Assembly: GCA_964458805.1 (NCBI GenBank)
Contig: CAYWKH010000058.1
Coordinates: forward strand, 1 to 13,324
From: JAAYLU01 sp964458805
GTDB taxonomy: Bacteria > Synergistota > Synergistia > Synergistales > Aminobacteriaceae
DNA length: 13,324 nt
Direction: 5' to 3'
The first letter of the stretch is position 1. The number at the start of each line of letters is the position of its first letter. The notes beneath the pieces were generated by a model. The model ran no database searches. It saw only the letters and a list, made by a program, of their open reading frames with translations, and was not told the origin of the DNA. Shown piece after piece: positions 1 through 5,419 of this stretch. A program made the translations under genes and the position numbers.

Positions 1-70
1 GTTCGCCGCGCCTCATCGCCCCGTGAATCCCGGCGACTGTCGCCTCCATGATGTCGAAGACGTCACTCAT
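1..70 (-). CDS. Amidase-family protein, N-terminal fragment (runs off left edge)
   Basis: Only the first 23 codons are present. The ATG at 70-68 overlaps the end of the upstream Sir2 gene by 8 bases, and GGAGG lies 8 bases before it, inside the Sir2 coding sequence. The peptide begins MSDVFDIMEATVAGIHGAMR and continues RGE. The pattern 'AT(V/I)AGIHxAMRRGE' is what I associate with the N-terminal helix of amidase-signature hydrolases, the GatA-like family that cleaves amide bonds with a Ser-Ser-Lys triad. None of the catalytic residues is inside the window, so the family call rests on this short helix alone. The overlap implies translational coupling with the Sir2 gene and makes this at least the fourth gene of the leftward cluster. 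Confidence 0.55.
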   Translation of the reverse strand, partial: MSDVFDIMEATVAGIHGAMRRGE

Positions 71-833
71 CCGCCATGCCTCCTCTCGTTCGAGCGCCGC
101 CGCCGAGGGCTTCGAGCGCCCTGTCCACCGCCTCCAGCGTCTCGCCGATGGAGGCTGCGATCACCCCGTCCGCCAGGCCGTCGAGGTGGGTCGGGGTGTT
201 GTTGACTATGAAGAGCCTCGCGCCGTTTCTCCTGGCCCTCTCCGGCAGCAGGTTGGCCGGGGAGACTGTCAGGGACGAGCCTAGCACCAGGAAGACGCCG
301 CACGACGAGGCCAGCTCGGAGCTCGCGCCCAGGGCGTCCTCCGGCAGCATCTCCCCGAACAGCACCACGGCCGGGCGCATCCTGCCGCCGCACCTGTCGC
401 ACTCCGCCTCGTCCGCGAAGGTGTCCGCGGGTCGGACGTGCCCGCACCCCTGGCACCGCACCACGCGCAACGTGCCGTGCAGCTCGTGCACCACCCTTGA
501 TCCCGCGGCCTGGTGCAGGCCGTCCACGTTCTGGGTGATTATCCCCCTCACCAGGCCGCGCCCCTCCCAGTCGGCCAGTAGCTGGTGCCCCCTGTTCGGC
601 CGCACCTCCCCGAGCGAAGCTATGCGCTGCCTGTAGAACGACGCGAACTCGCCGAAGTTCCGGTTGAGCGCGTCCACCGAGGCCAGCTCCTCCGGCCGGT
701 ACTTCTTCCACAGCCCGTCGGAGGAGCGGAAGTCGGGCAGGCCGGACTCCGTGCTCATGCCCGCGCCCGTGAAGACCGCGGTGTTCCGCGATTCGGCCAT
801 GGCCCGGGCCAGCTTCTCGACTGTCTTGTTCAT
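63..833 (-). CDS. NAD-dependent protein deacylase, Sir2 family (sirtuin)
   Basis: This 256-residue protein has the usual length of a bacterial sirtuin. Sirtuins remove acyl groups from lysine side chains while consuming NAD+, giving nicotinamide and O-acyl-ADP-ribose in the cytoplasm. Visible motifs are the NAD-binding GAGMSTESGLPDFR (residues 23-36), TQNVDGLH (100-107), the catalytic His119 in HELHG, a zinc ribbon of Cys127, Cys130, Cys145 and Cys148, the GSSLTVSPAN loop (185-194) and VNN (210-212). All key residues are present, so it should be active; which acyl group it prefers cannot be told. GGAGG stands 7 bases before the ATG. The gene lies 29 bases after malic enzyme and overlaps an amidase-like gene at its end, so it is probably one of at least four co-transcribed genes. 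Such proteins are often named CobB or NpdA. Confidence 0.96.
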   Translation of the reverse strand: MNKTVEKLARAMAESRNTAVFTGAGMSTESGLPDFRSSDGLWKKYRPEELASVDALNRNFGEFASFYRQRIASLGEVRPNRGHQLLADWEGRGLVRGIITQNVDGLHQAAGSRVVHELHGTLRVVRCQGCGHVRPADTFADEAECDRCGGRMRPAVVLFGEMLPEDALGASSELASSCGVFLVLGSSLTVSPANLLPERARRNGARLFIVNNTPTHLDGLADGVIAASIGETLEAVDRALEALGGGARTRGGMADE

Positions 834-862
834 CTTCGCACCTCCGTGAGTTTTCCGCCCGG

Positions 863-2047
863 TCAGGCTCGCGCGACCCCCGTCCTGCGGGCCGTCTCCG
901 CGACCGCCGCGGCCATCGCCGGGACCACCCTGTCGTCCATGACCTCCGTTATCACCCTGTCAGGGCGAAGCTCCTCGTCCGGCACCAGCGACGCCAGCGC
1001 GCGGGAGGCGGCGAGCTTCATCTCCTCGTTTATCGCCGACGCCCTGACGTCCAGCGCCCCGCGAAAGATGCCGGGGAAGCCCAGGCAGTTGTTCATCTGG
1101 TTCGGGAAGTCGCTGCGCCCCGTGGCCACGACCGCCGCGCCGGCGGCGAGGGCCTCCTCCGGGAATATCTCCGGGGTCGGGTTGGCCATCGCGAAGACGA
1201 TCGCCCCTGCGGCCATCGAGCTCACGGCCGCCCCGTCGACGACGCCGGGCCCGGAGAGGCCGAGGAAGACGTCCGCCCCCCTCAGCACGTCGCGCAAATC
1301 CCCCCTCTCCCCGGCGGGGTTCGAGGTCGCGGCGATCTCCTCCTTGGCGCTGTTCATCCCCTCGGCTCGCCCGGCGTGCAGCGCGCCGCTCCTGTCGCAG
1401 AGGATCACGTTACGGGCGCCCGCCGACATGAGGAACCTGCATATCGCGATCCCCGCCGCGCCCGCGCCGGACATGACAATCTTGACGTCCTCGATCCCCT
1501 TTTCGACCACCTTGAGCGAGTTCAACAGGCCCGCGAGGACTATCACCGCCGTCCCGTGCTGGTCGTCGTGGAAGACGGGGATGTCGCAGACCTCCTGCAG
1601 CCTCCTCTCGACCTCGAAGCAGCGGGGGGAGGATATGTCCTCGAGGTTGATCCCGCCGAACGACGACGTGATGAGCGACGCGGTGCGGACGATCTCGTCC
1701 GCCTCGCGGGAGGCTATGCAGATCGGGAAGGCGTCGATCCCGGCGAAGCGCTTGAACAGGACCGCCTTCCCCTCCATAACCGGCAGCGCCGCGTCCGGCC
1801 CTATGTCCCCCAGGCCGAGGACCGCGGAGCCGTCGGTTATCACCGCGACCATGTTGCCCTTCGAGGTGACCTCGTAGGCCGCGCTGCGGTCGCGCTTGAT
1901 CTCCCGGCACGGCTCCGCCACCCCGGGGGTGTAGGCCAGGGCCAGGTCGGCCATGGAGTTCACCGGCACCCTCCCCTCCACGGAGATCTTCCCCCTGCGT
2001 GCCCTGTGAAGCTCCAGCGACCTCGCGTACACGTCCAGCCCCATCAT
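863..2047 (-). CDS. Malic enzyme (malate dehydrogenase, decarboxylating)
   Basis: This 394-residue protein is a compact bacterial NAD(P)-dependent malic enzyme, which converts malate to pyruvate and CO2 and supplies reduced cofactor. It shows the AYTPGVAEPC motif (residues 38-47), the general-base lysine region around Lys94 (EGKAVLFKRFAGIDAFPI), the metal-binding EDISSPRCFEVE (136-147), FHDDQHGTA (159-167), and the dinucleotide-binding MSGAGAAG (192-199). There is no C-terminal phosphotransacetylase-like domain, unlike the long MaeB type. NAD versus NADP preference cannot be read safely. The ATG at 2047 overlaps the upstream thioesterase stop as ATGA; the next codon is also ATG (2044). A GGAGGAGGA run lies close upstream, so either ATG could be used. 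Confidence 0.96.
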   Translation of the reverse strand: MMGLDVYARSLELHRARRGKISVEGRVPVNSMADLALAYTPGVAEPCREIKRDRSAAYEVTSKGNMVAVITDGSAVLGLGDIGPDAALPVMEGKAVLFKRFAGIDAFPICIASREADEIVRTASLITSSFGGINLEDISSPRCFEVERRLQEVCDIPVFHDDQHGTAVIVLAGLLNSLKVVEKGIEDVKIVMSGAGAAGIAICRFLMSAGARNVILCDRSGALHAGRAEGMNSAKEEIAATSNPAGERGDLRDVLRGADVFLGLSGPGVVDGAAVSSMAAGAIVFAMANPTPEIFPEEALAAGAAVVATGRSDFPNQMNNCLGFPGIFRGALDVRASAINEEMKLAASRALASLVPDEELRPDRVITEVMDDRVVPAMAAAVAETARRTGVARA

Positions 2048-2481
2048 TCTTCCTCCTCCCTGCTTCTCTTCTCCGGCAGCAGGACGAACAGGGCCGAGCC
2101 CTCCGCCACTCTCCTGCCCCTGTCGTCCCTCATCGACGCCGCGGTGGAGACGCGCCGCCCCGACGACCTCTCCACCCTGCCCTCGACCACGTACCTCCTG
2201 CCAGCCTGGACCGGGCGCAGGTAGCGCAGGGACATCTCACCGGTGACGGCCCAGGTCCCGTGCTCCCGGCGCACCGCCCAGGCCATTGCGTCGTCGAACA
2301 CCGACGCGATTATCCCGCCGTGGACCACGCCCTCGTAGCCGCACCAGGTCGAGTCCGGCTCTATCGGTATCTCCGTCCTGCGCTCATCCTCGTTCCAGAA
2401 GATCTCCAGGCCGAGGCTCCTGGGGTTGTCGGACGGTTCGCCGCAGACGAAGCACCCCTTTGACCGCGGAAGCTGTTCCAT
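2044..2481 (-). CDS. PaaI-like hotdog-fold thioesterase
   Basis: This 145-residue protein has the size of a single hotdog domain. Such proteins hydrolyse acyl-CoA thioesters, usually as homotetramers. The core motif GVVHGGIIASVFDDAMAWA (residues 51-69) carries the HGG and the acidic residue on the central helix typical of the PaaI group. The N-terminus has CFVCGEPSDNPRSLGL, a Cys-x2-Cys opening often seen in this family. The C-terminus is a charged tail (KRSREEEE) that probably follows the fold. AGGAG lies about 7 bases before the ATG. It is the first gene of the leftward cluster and overlaps malic enzyme by 4 bases. The substrate is unknown. Confidence 0.85.
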   Translation of the reverse strand: MEQLPRSKGCFVCGEPSDNPRSLGLEIFWNEDERRTEIPIEPDSTWCGYEGVVHGGIIASVFDDAMAWAVRREHGTWAVTGEMSLRYLRPVQAGRRYVVEGRVERSSGRRVSTAASMRDDRGRRVAEGSALFVLLPEKRSREEEE

Positions 2482-2512
2482 TCCGGTGCTCCTTTCATGG
2501 ATAGTTGCCCCG

Positions 2513-2518
2513 ATTATA
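2513..2518 (-). promoter_or_regulatory. Candidate -10 box for the leftward thioesterase cluster
   Basis: The minus strand reads TATAAT here, 31 bases before the thioesterase ATG, and it stands out in a GC-rich setting. I see no convincing -35 hexamer 16-18 bases upstream, so the promoter is weak, activator-dependent or misread. It faces a second TATAAT on the plus strand at 2541-2546. Confidence 0.4.
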
Positions 2519-2540
2519 TACCGAACGGGCGTCGGAGGGG

Positions 2541-2546
2541 TATAAT
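2541..2546 (+). promoter_or_regulatory. Candidate -10 box for the flavoprotein gene pair
   Basis: TATAAT lies 33 bases before the ATG at 2580, which would give a short leader holding the GAGGTG ribosome site. The -35 region (around 2518-2523, ATACCG) is poor. This box also argues against the upstream in-frame ATG at 2505, which would precede the transcription start. Confidence 0.4.
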
Positions 2547-2579
2547 GGCTCCATCAGAGTGCGCGAGGTGGGTCTTGGA

Positions 2580-3134
2580 ATGAACGTGACGATACTGGAC
2601 GGCAACCCGGACGTGGAGAGGGTACCGTTCTCATTCATGGTGGGAGGGGTGGCGCGCGCGCTGGTCGGCGCGGGGCACGAGGTGGAGACAGTCGTGCTGA
2701 GGGAGAGGGTCGTGAACCGCTGCATAGGCTGCTTCTCCTGCTGGCTGAGGACCCCCGGCCTGTGCATATTCGACGACGACCATCCGGCGATACTACGCTC
2801 CCTCCTGCTCTCCGACGCGGTCGTATTCGCCTCCCCGATGGTCGCGGGGTTCTACACGGCCCTTCTGAAGACGATGATCGACCGAGTGATCCCGCTGGTC
2901 CTGCCCTACATAGAGTTCTCGGCGGGGGAGTGCCGCCATCCGCTCCGCTACGGCAGGCGGATGCCGGCGATGGCCCTGCTGTACGACCCCGAGGAGGGGA
3001 CGGGGCCGGAGGATGCAGCGATTGTGTCCCGGGCGCTGGAGCGCTTCGCAAGGAACGCCCACTCGCGGCTGCTGTTCGCCCGCCCGCTCAGCGACGACCC
3101 TCAGGAGATCCGACATGCTGTTGAACATCTTTAA
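2580..3134 (+). CDS. Iron-sulfur flavoprotein-like NAD(P)H-dependent FMN reductase
   Basis: This 184-residue flavodoxin-fold protein resembles the NADPH-dependent FMN reductase family. Cys48, Cys51, Cys54 and Cys62 form CX2CX2CX7C, which matches the compact cysteine motif of iron-sulfur flavoproteins that hold a [4Fe-4S] cluster beside FMN. The stretch FASPMVAGFYTALLKTMIDR (about residues 83-102) is the usual second FMN-contact region and dimer helix. The first loop (DGNPDVERVPFS) departs from the common GSPRxxGNT phosphate loop. An in-frame ATG at 2505 exists, but it lies before the TATAAT at 2541; the ATG at 2580 has GAGGTG 9 bases upstream and starts directly at the first beta strand, so I chose it. 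The electron acceptor is unknown. It overlaps the next flavodoxin-fold gene by 20 bases. Confidence 0.8.
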   Translation: MNVTILDGNPDVERVPFSFMVGGVARALVGAGHEVETVVLRERVVNRCIGCFSCWLRTPGLCIFDDDHPAILRSLLLSDAVVFASPMVAGFYTALLKTMIDRVIPLVLPYIEFSAGECRHPLRYGRRMPAMALLYDPEEGTGPEDAAIVSRALERFARNAHSRLLFARPLSDDPQEIRHAVEHL

Positions 3135-3777
3135 CTGCTCGCCAAGGGGCGGCAGGAGCAACACCAGGGCCCTGGCGAGGCCTTTCGTCGAGGGCTTCCT
3201 GGTCGGGGGCGGCGAGGTCCGCGAGTACTTCGCGGCGGACCCGGCGGAGTTCGACCCGGCGGTGGAGGCGTTCGGCACGCCGTCGGCCGCCATGATAGCC
3301 TTCCCTTTGTACGCGGACGCCATGCCGGCCGCCGCCAAGGCGTTCATCGAGGAGATCTGGAGGCTGCGGGGGAGCTGCGAGTCGACAAGGATGCTGTTCC
3401 TGGTGCACTCCGGCTTCCCGGAGGAGACCCACACGAGGGTTATGAAGGACTACCTGGAGAGGCTCGCGCTGCGCATGGGATCCCCCTGCGACGGGGTGAT
3501 CCGCGTGGGGGGCGGGGAGGCGGCCAGGCACGCGAACAGCAGGAAGCCCGGCAAGACGTACATGCGCCTTCGGGAGCTGGGCAGTCTCTACGCCGAGAGG
3601 GGCGTCCTGGATGCTGCGACCCTGGCGAAGCTGGCCGGCCCGCGACGACTGCCGTGGCCTGCCAGGCTCCTGGCGCCGATGATAGTCAACAGGCTGGTCT
3701 GGGACAGGGAGCTCAGGCGCAGCGGGGCGTTCGACAGGCGCCGCGACAGGCCGCTGGAGGCCGGGGAGCGTCCGTGA
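3115..3777 (+). CDS. Flavodoxin-fold NAD(P)H-dependent oxidoreductase
   Basis: This 220-residue protein begins with a beta strand followed by SPRGGRSNT (residues 9-17), the FMN-phosphate loop of the flavodoxin/FMN-reductase superfamily. FPLYADAMPAAAKAFIE (63-79) is the second FMN-contact loop. It lacks the cluster-binding cysteines of its neighbour. The last 60 or so residues are basic and carry MIVNRLVWDRELRRSG, a tail seen in some anaerobe flavodoxin-like proteins. The ATG at 3115 has AGGAG 8 bases upstream and lies inside the 3' end of the preceding gene, so the two are probably translated together. A heteromeric pair, with one FMN protein and one Fe-S/FMN protein, is possible but is inference. 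An in-frame upstream ATG at 3013 would add 34 residues unlike the fold. Confidence 0.75.
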   Translation: MLLNIFNCSPRGGRSNTRALARPFVEGFLVGGGEVREYFAADPAEFDPAVEAFGTPSAAMIAFPLYADAMPAAAKAFIEEIWRLRGSCESTRMLFLVHSGFPEETHTRVMKDYLERLALRMGSPCDGVIRVGGGEAARHANSRKPGKTYMRLRELGSLYAERGVLDAATLAKLAGPRRLPWPARLLAPMIVNRLVWDRELRRSGAFDRRRDRPLEAGERP

Positions 3778-3783
3778 CGACGC

Positions 3784-3803
3784 GAGGGCGCTCCCCGCGC
3801 CTC
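3784..3803. terminator. Possible hairpin between convergent genes
   Basis: GAGGGCGC and GCGCCTC pair with one bulged G around a TCCCC loop, placed just after the flavoprotein stop and just before the end of the convergent cupin gene. There is no T-run on either strand, so it is at most a weak or factor-assisted terminator. Confidence 0.3.
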
Positions 3804-3811
3804 AAGTACGG

Positions 3812-4135
3812 CTACCCCTTGAAGTCCTCCCTGACCGGGCAGAAGATGTCCAGCGCCACGCAGTCCTCGCGGGCGAACCCCCTGTGGGTCTCCCCGCCCG
3901 GGAAGACGACACCCTGCCCCGGGGACAGGGTGACTCTGTCGTCCCCTGCCTGCAGCTCCAGCTTTCCGGACAGCAGCAGGGTGATCTGCTCGTGCGGGTG
4001 GGAGTGCTCGACCAGCTCGGTGCCTGCCGCTATCTCCCAGTGGGCCAGGGTCGCCCGCTCCGAATGGACGAACTTGCCGATGAAGCCGGGCCTGCCGGTG
4101 AAGGGCTCTATCCCCTCGATCTCGAATGGTCTCAT
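3812..4135 (-). CDS. Small cupin-domain protein
   Basis: This 107-residue single-domain protein has the two cupin motifs. Motif 1 is GTELVEHSHPHEQITLLLSG (residues 38-57), with His44, His46, His48 and Gln50/Glu49 as likely metal ligands. Motif 2 is FPGGETHRG (78-86), with His84 as the remaining ligand. Such small cupins bind a divalent metal and act as sugar isomerases, dioxygenases or ligand sensors; nothing here fixes the role. The ATG at 4135 has a purine-rich AGGAGAGGT upstream. An in-frame extension to 4312 would cross the thr promoter and is rejected. It stands alone, convergent with the flavoprotein genes and divergent from the thr operon. Confidence 0.85.
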   Translation of the reverse strand: MRPFEIEGIEPFTGRPGFIGKFVHSERATLAHWEIAAGTELVEHSHPHEQITLLLSGKLELQAGDDRVTLSPGQGVVFPGGETHRGFAREDCVALDIFCPVREDFKG

Positions 4136-4178
4136 GCTGCGCACCTCTCCTTTGTGTTGGCCTCCGGGCGAGGGTCTA

Positions 4179-4207
4179 TTGACACTTCCCCCGGCCGAAG
4201 GTATAAG
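4179..4207 (+). promoter_or_regulatory. Sigma-70-type promoter of the thr operon
   Basis: TTGACA (4179-4184) and TATAAG (4202-4207) are separated by exactly 17 bases, close to the vegetative consensus. Transcription should begin near 4214, giving a leader of about 155 bases before thrC. It is the strongest promoter-like sequence in the window. Confidence 0.8.
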
Positions 4208-4306
4208 ATGACATACCTGCTGGATGATAGTACAGAAAGACGACCAAGGGAAGAGCAACTCTGTTCGCGCCGGGGCGCGCGGTGATCGGTATCGAACGCG
4301 ATGAGT

Positions 4307-4342
4307 CCGCACAGTCTCCAGGCATGGAGGGTGCGGCTTTTT
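4307..4342 (+). terminator. Intrinsic terminator in the thrC leader (candidate attenuator)
   Basis: CCGCAC (4307-4312) pairs perfectly with GTGCGG (4331-4336), and CTCC (4316-4319) with GGAG (4326-4329) continues the stem towards the AGGCAT loop. One C and then TTTTT (4338-4342) follow, giving the shape of a Rho-independent terminator. It lies downstream of the promoter at 4179-4207 and about 30 bases before thrC, with no complete gene between, so the simplest reading is premature termination that is relieved under some condition. A separate stem CGCGC/GCGCG (4266-4279) lies upstream in the leader. I found no threonine-rich leader peptide and no T-box consensus, so the sensor is unknown. Confidence 0.65.
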
Positions 4343-4359
4343 GCGTGTCCAGGCAGGGA

Positions 4360-4365
4360 AGGAGG
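4360..4365 (+). promoter_or_regulatory. Ribosome binding site that favours a GTG start for thrC
   Basis: AGGAGG lies 7 bases before the GTG at 4373 but only 1 base before the in-frame ATG at 4367. Normal spacing therefore points to GTG as the start; the ATG would add only two residues. Confidence 0.65.
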
Positions 4366-4372
4366 AATGATC

Positions 4373-5419
4373 GTGAAAAAGGGTATTCTGCGGGCGTACG
4401 GCAAGTACCTTCCGCTGACCGCCGACACACCCGCCCTGTCGCTGTGCGAGGGGGACACTCCTCTCGTGCCGGTGCGCAACCTCGGCCGGGAGCTGTCGGT
4501 GAACCTGTTCGCGAAGTACGAGGGGCTGAACCCCACCGGCTCCTTCAAGGACCGCGGGATGGTGCTGGCCGTCGCCAAGGCGCTAGAGGAGGGGGCCAGG
4601 GCGGTGATATGCGCCTCCACCGGCAACACGTCCGCGTCGGCGGCGGCCTACGCCGCCGCGGCGGAGATGCCGTGCTTCGTGCTTCTCCCCGCAGGCGCGG
4701 TGGCCCTCGGCAAGCTCGCGCAGGCCATGATCTACGGGGCCAGGGTGCTGGCGGTGAGGGGCAACTTCGACAGGGCGCTCGAGATGGCTCGCGAGGGGGC
4801 GGCCCGCGCCGGGTACGCGATAGTCAACTCGGTAAACCCCTACCGTCTGCTGGGGCAGAGGAGCGCGGCCTGGGAGATATGCGACGAGCTTGGAAAGGTC
4901 CCCGACTGGCTGGTGCTGCCCGTGGGAAACGCGGGTAATATCAGCGCCTACTGCGCCGGGTTCGAGTTCTACAGCGAGCTGGGGCTGCTGAAGTCGCTGC
5001 CCCGGTTTGTAGGGGTGCAAGCCGACGGGGCGGCGCCGCTCGTGAGGGGCGCGGAGGTGGACGATCCGCAGACCGTGGCCACCGCTATCCGCATCGGCAG
5101 GCCCGTCAGCGCCCGGACGGCGCGCAGGGCCGTGGAGATGACGGGCGGGCGCTTCATGTCGGTCTCTGACGACGAGATACTGGACGCCCAGAGGGAGCTC
5201 GCCTCTTCGGACGGGCTGTTCGCCGAGCCGGCGTCCTGCGCGCCTATGGCCGCCCTGCTCAGGCTCAAGAGGGAGGGCGAACTGCCCGAGGGGCTGACGG
5301 TCGTCATGGTCCTCACCGGGAACGGGCTCAAGGACCCGGACTCCGCCCGGTCGCGCGCCCGTCCCCCGGAGGAGATCGACGGCACGTTCGAGGCCCTGTC
5401 GGAGGCGCTCGGCCTGTGA
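4373..5419 (+). CDS. thrC: Threonine synthase
   Basis: This 348-residue PLP enzyme converts O-phosphohomoserine to threonine, the last step of the pathway. NPTGSFKDRGM contains the PLP Schiff-base lysine (about Lys59). CASTGNTSASAAAYAA is the substrate and phosphate loop, and LPVGNAGNISAY is the glycine loop holding the PLP phosphate. The length fits the short Bacillus-type ThrC without the long N-terminal extension of enteric enzymes. I chose the GTG at 4373 for ribosome-site spacing; ATG at 4367 is the alternative, and ATG at 4301 lies inside the terminator hairpin. The gene overlaps thrB as GTGA. Control is probably by the promoter and attenuator just upstream. Confidence 0.95.
   Translation: MKKGILRAYGKYLPLTADTPALSLCEGDTPLVPVRNLGRELSVNLFAKYEGLNPTGSFKDRGMVLAVAKALEEGARAVICASTGNTSASAAAYAAAAEMPCFVLLPAGAVALGKLAQAMIYGARVLAVRGNFDRALEMAREGAARAGYAIVNSVNPYRLLGQRSAAWEICDELGKVPDWLVLPVGNAGNISAYCAGFEFYSELGLLKSLPRFVGVQADGAAPLVRGAEVDDPQTVATAIRIGRPVSARTARRAVEMTGGRFMSVSDDEILDAQRELASSDGLFAEPASCAPMAALLRLKREGELPEGLTVVMVLTGNGLKDPDSARSRARPPEEIDGTFEALSEALGL

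Noticed and set aside
585..1877. A 430-codon plus-strand frame opposite malic enzyme
   Set aside because: The product is a Ser/Ala/Pro-rich low-complexity string and the opposite strand carries a complete malic enzyme and sirtuin.
4208..4285. Leader peptide from the ATG at 4208
   Set aside because: The ATG touches the -10 box and lies before the expected transcription start, and the peptide is not rich in threonine or isoleucine.
4214..4342. T-box riboswitch in the thr leader
   Set aside because: The conserved AGGGTGGNACCGCG element is absent; GAGGGTGCGG at 4327-4336 only resembles part of it and forms the 3' arm of the terminator.
4301..4372. Upstream ATG at 4301 for thrC, adding 24 residues
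   Set aside because: It lies inside the terminator hairpin, lacks a ribosome site and the added residues are not part of the family.
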